From assembly GCA_947627865.1 (NCBI GenBank), contig CANQXU010000004.1, positions 1-39,491 on the forward strand: DNA of 39,491 bases, written 5' to 3'. Position 1 is the first letter of the stretch, and each line of letters opens with the position of its first letter. Below are positions 36,985 through 39,491 of the stretch, in pieces. The stretch is from an uncultured Paenochrobactrum sp. (GTDB lineage Bacteria > Pseudomonadota > Alphaproteobacteria > Rhizobiales > Rhizobiaceae). The notes beneath the pieces are model-generated. The model had not been told where the DNA came from. It worked only from the letters and a program-made list of their open reading frames with translations, and did no database searches. The translations under genes were made by a program, and so were the position numbers.

Positions 36985-37043
36985 TTTGTCAGCGGTTAGG
37001 GTGGCTTGATATTGGAAGCCTGATATGCAAAGGATAAACATCA
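36985..37043 (+). promoter_or_regulatory. repeated promoter/leader module J
   Basis: TTTGTCAGCGGTTAGGGTGGCTTGATATTGG (20-bp offset). Confidence 0.55.
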
Positions 37044-37574
37044 ATGAATTACTCGCATTTACCTATGCCTACCCGTGAGGCACATTACGCCTTCCTGAAG
37101 TCTCACTATTTGTCTGCGCGCTTTGAGGGCCGCAACAATGCTTCCTGGGGAGAAGATTATTCACGCCGTATTGCTGAGAGTGAGTATCTCGAATTAGAGA
37201 AAACGGGCTACACACTGATCTCAGATCACGAGTCTGCATCCCGACAAGCTGTGTTCTATCACCGTTCGCTGATCGGATATGCTTCAATGTCTGAAATGTG
37301 CGATAGCGCTTGTAATGCGCCAGAAGCTATTTGTGTGCAAATTTCTGTTCCTGCCCAATTAGCCCCAAAGATCTCAGAAAAATCGCTTAGTGAACTCTTG
37401 GCGAAGCTTAAGCGGGATATCATGGGTACGTTTCCGTTGTGCCGAGTTGAACTAACATCGGGCTCTAAAGAGCTTTATATCGAAGTATTTCAGACCGAAG
37501 AAATGATCTCAAAACAGATCGAGGGTTTTGTAAATACGATTGTGCTGCGTTGGTCTCAAGGATATTACCTATGA
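37044..37574 (+). CDS. hypothetical protein
   Basis: 176 aa, downstream of module J. Confidence 0.55.
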   Translation: MNYSHLPMPTREAHYAFLKSHYLSARFEGRNNASWGEDYSRRIAESEYLELEKTGYTLISDHESASRQAVFYHRSLIGYASMSEMCDSACNAPEAICVQISVPAQLAPKISEKSLSELLAKLKRDIMGTFPLCRVELTSGSKELYIEVFQTEEMISKQIEGFVNTIVLRWSQGYYL

Positions 37575-37618
37575 AGCTAAAGAAACTTTATGTGCGGGTT
37601 GAACTCCTGAATAATGGT

Positions 37619-38200
37619 AATATCCACATATCCACAGGATAGTTTCAATACAGTTCAAATAAGATTGAGAAGGTCAAAAGAGATCCTTGATCGCTGGATC
37701 TCTTTTGCTGCAACGCTTTGAATGATGATCGTGTTGACGCTAGACGATTTATTATCGACGCTGGACTATAAATTGTTAACGCTAGACGAATTATTGAAGA
37801 TGCAAGACGATATTTTGATGTTGCTAGTCGATTTATTGTATTAGTTATTCACATCCTTTCCAATCATAACAACGCATTGTTTTAACAGCAAAATAATCCA
37901 TCACTTTAAAAATCTATTTTTTTTATCCACAAATTTAAAGATTAAATGATCCTTTTCTCTTGAAAAAGTTATCCACATATCAACAGGATAGTTCCAATAA
38001 TAAATTCAAATGAGATCATTTAAGGTCATAAAGAGATCCTCGATCTTGCAACTTACTAAATCTAAAGTGTTAATTTCATATTCATGTTGATGCTAGACGA
38101 TTTATTATTGATGCTAGATGATATTTTGATGACGCTAGTCTATTAATTGTTGATGCTGGATGATATTTTGTTGACGCTGGGCTAGATTAGTCTAAACTTA
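37619..38200. repeat. replication origin region, tandemly duplicated, each half with DnaA-box-like sequence, GATC cluster and five 21-bp iterons
   Basis: Iterons 37733-37837 and 38086-38190 (GTTGATGCTAGACGATTTATT type); ATCCACATATCMACAGGATAGTTYCAAT in both halves; TTATCCACA at ~37925 and ~37969. Confidence 0.8.
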
Positions 38201-38350
38201 CGCACATTAGGATCCTTGCATTAACGTTATGATGTATAGTGCTAAGTTATGATCCTTTTTTAAGTTGCCTTTTTTAATTCACAGCCACTCAGCAATTAAG
38301 TTGTGTTGATGCTGGGCGATAACAATAAAACGTAATCCAATAAGGAAATC

Positions 38351-39211
38351 ATGAGTAAACCAACTAAAACCGGTTACTTATCTGTCTCTGAGATAGAAAA
38401 AGAAAACGGGGAAGTCCATTACCTTAAACCAAATGGATCAAGTACAGTTCAGCCGATAGCATTATTAAGGCTTGGTTTATTCGTCCCTACTGCAAGAACG
38501 GGTTCCAGGGAAGCTACAGGAATGGATGCTTCGGATGATCTGACTTTGCATTTTGCAGAGAAGGAAGGTTACTCCGATATACAGATTACTGGTAGGCGAT
38601 TGGATGTAGAAACTGATTTCAAAGTTTGGATGGGTATCGTTTCTTGTTTATTTGATTACAAGCCTAATTCCAAGGGATACGCAGTTATTCCTTTTGATGA
38701 ATTCATAGAAAGATGTGGCTACCCGAAAAGTCGCCTATCAAAGCGTTTTAGAAAGCTGATTGAAGATTCTATATATCGACTAGCATCAACAACCATGAAA
38801 TTTAGTCGCGCCACAGATAACGATAGAATCAACTCTCATATACTTCATCTTATAGAGGCAGGGAAGTTCAGCCATGAAGATGACATGGTTCATATCAAGC
38901 CTACACCTGAATTAGCGGAGCTTTACTCCGTTGATTATAAAAAAATTCTTAAAGTAAGAACCCTTGAAAAACTCGGAAGAAAAGAAACGGCTAAAGCTTT
39001 GTATCTTTTCTTAGAGGCCCTCCCAGAAAATCCTTATCCGATCAGTATGCAGCGCTTAAAGGACCGTCTAGCTCTAAAATCTGCAAGCAATGTTCAGAAC
39101 TCTGTTATACGTAAAGCTATGAAGCAACTCGAAGAGATTGGATATCTTGAATATACAGAGAAGAAAACAGGGCACAAAATCGAATTCAAAATACACAAAA
39201 GAAATCCATAA
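38351..39211 (+). CDS. repA: RepFIB-type plasmid replication initiator (RepB family)
   Basis: STVQPIALLRLGLFVPT...ITGRRLDVETDFKVWMGIV...RESAQ-like KETAKALYLFLEALPENPYPISMQRLKDRLALKS. Confidence 0.85.
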   Translation: MSKPTKTGYLSVSEIEKENGEVHYLKPNGSSTVQPIALLRLGLFVPTARTGSREATGMDASDDLTLHFAEKEGYSDIQITGRRLDVETDFKVWMGIVSCLFDYKPNSKGYAVIPFDEFIERCGYPKSRLSKRFRKLIEDSIYRLASTTMKFSRATDNDRINSHILHLIEAGKFSHEDDMVHIKPTPELAELYSVDYKKILKVRTLEKLGRKETAKALYLFLEALPENPYPISMQRLKDRLALKSASNVQNSVIRKAMKQLEEIGYLEYTEKKTGHKIEFKIHKRNP

Positions 39212-39252
39212 GAATTGTATTGTTATAATTAACAAAAAGTTAGAAGTTAAGT

Positions 39253-39491
39253 ATTGATGCAATATGATGTTTGTTGAAGCAAGACTATTTTGGTGTTGAT
39301 GCTGGACGATATTCGTTGAAACAAGACTATTTTGGTGTTGATGCTGGACGATATTCGTTGAAACAAGACTATTTTGGTGTTGATGCTGGACGATATTCGT
39401 TGAAGCAAGACGATTTTTGGTGTTGATGCTGGACGATATTCGTTGAAGTAAGACGATTTTTGGTGTTGATGCTGGACGATATTCGTTGAAG
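39253..39491. repeat. downstream iteron array, truncated by window end
   Basis: GTTGATGCTGGACGATATTC at 39295, 39337, 39379, 39422, 39465 alternating with GTTGAARYAAGACKATTTTKG. Confidence 0.9.

Noticed and set aside
39253-39491. Regular repeats resembling a CRISPR array
   Set aside because: Period is 21/42 bp, the spacers are themselves degenerate repeats, and the array adjoins a RepFIB-type rep gene; these are iterons.
1-39491. tRNA, rRNA, IS elements or transposase genes
   Set aside because: None recognised by eye on either strand.

Overview
The window looks like part of a large conjugative enterobacterial-type plasmid backbone; this is read from protein families, with no database search. 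Left end (1-7 kb): mating-pair genes (C-terminal end of a TraG-like protein, a Cys-rich TraN-like protein), two lipoproteins, an overlapping FlhD/FlhC-like (AcaCD/SetCD-type) regulator pair and a lytic transglycosylase. At 6.6-9.6 kb: an actin-like ParM/StbA plus ParR/StbB-like operon, a ~1 kb non-coding region with ~11-bp phased repeats and inverted repeats (candidate parC and oriT), and a MobI-like gene. At 9.7-37.5 kb: a long, mostly plus-strand block of small unknown genes, interrupted by a minus-strand parA / KorB-like parB pair, a minus-strand RelE/HigB-type toxin-antitoxin and a minus-strand HNH gene. Recognisable genes in the block are a YfaE-type ferredoxin, an HD phosphohydrolase, an AAA+ ATPase, an HExxH (SprT-like) protease, an orphan ParB-like protein, a full-length DnaB and a DndC/PAPS-reductase-like gene with an in-frame TAG immediately before its PP-loop. 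Right end: a RepFIB-type initiator flanked by 21-bp iterons (upstream set duplicated in tandem, downstream set alternating). The most interesting unlisted structure is a family of at least 10 dispersed promoter/leader modules (TTCGTCAGCGGTT - 17-bp spacer - GATACT - ... GTAAACAAAACRAATAAC - SD - ATG). Their core spacing is almost invariant. Several copies carry stem-loops of different sequence but retained pairing that cover the -10 and/or Shine-Dalgarno. Eight perfect copies of ATTTCGCATGCGAAAT sit around parAB, and several lie just upstream of these modules.
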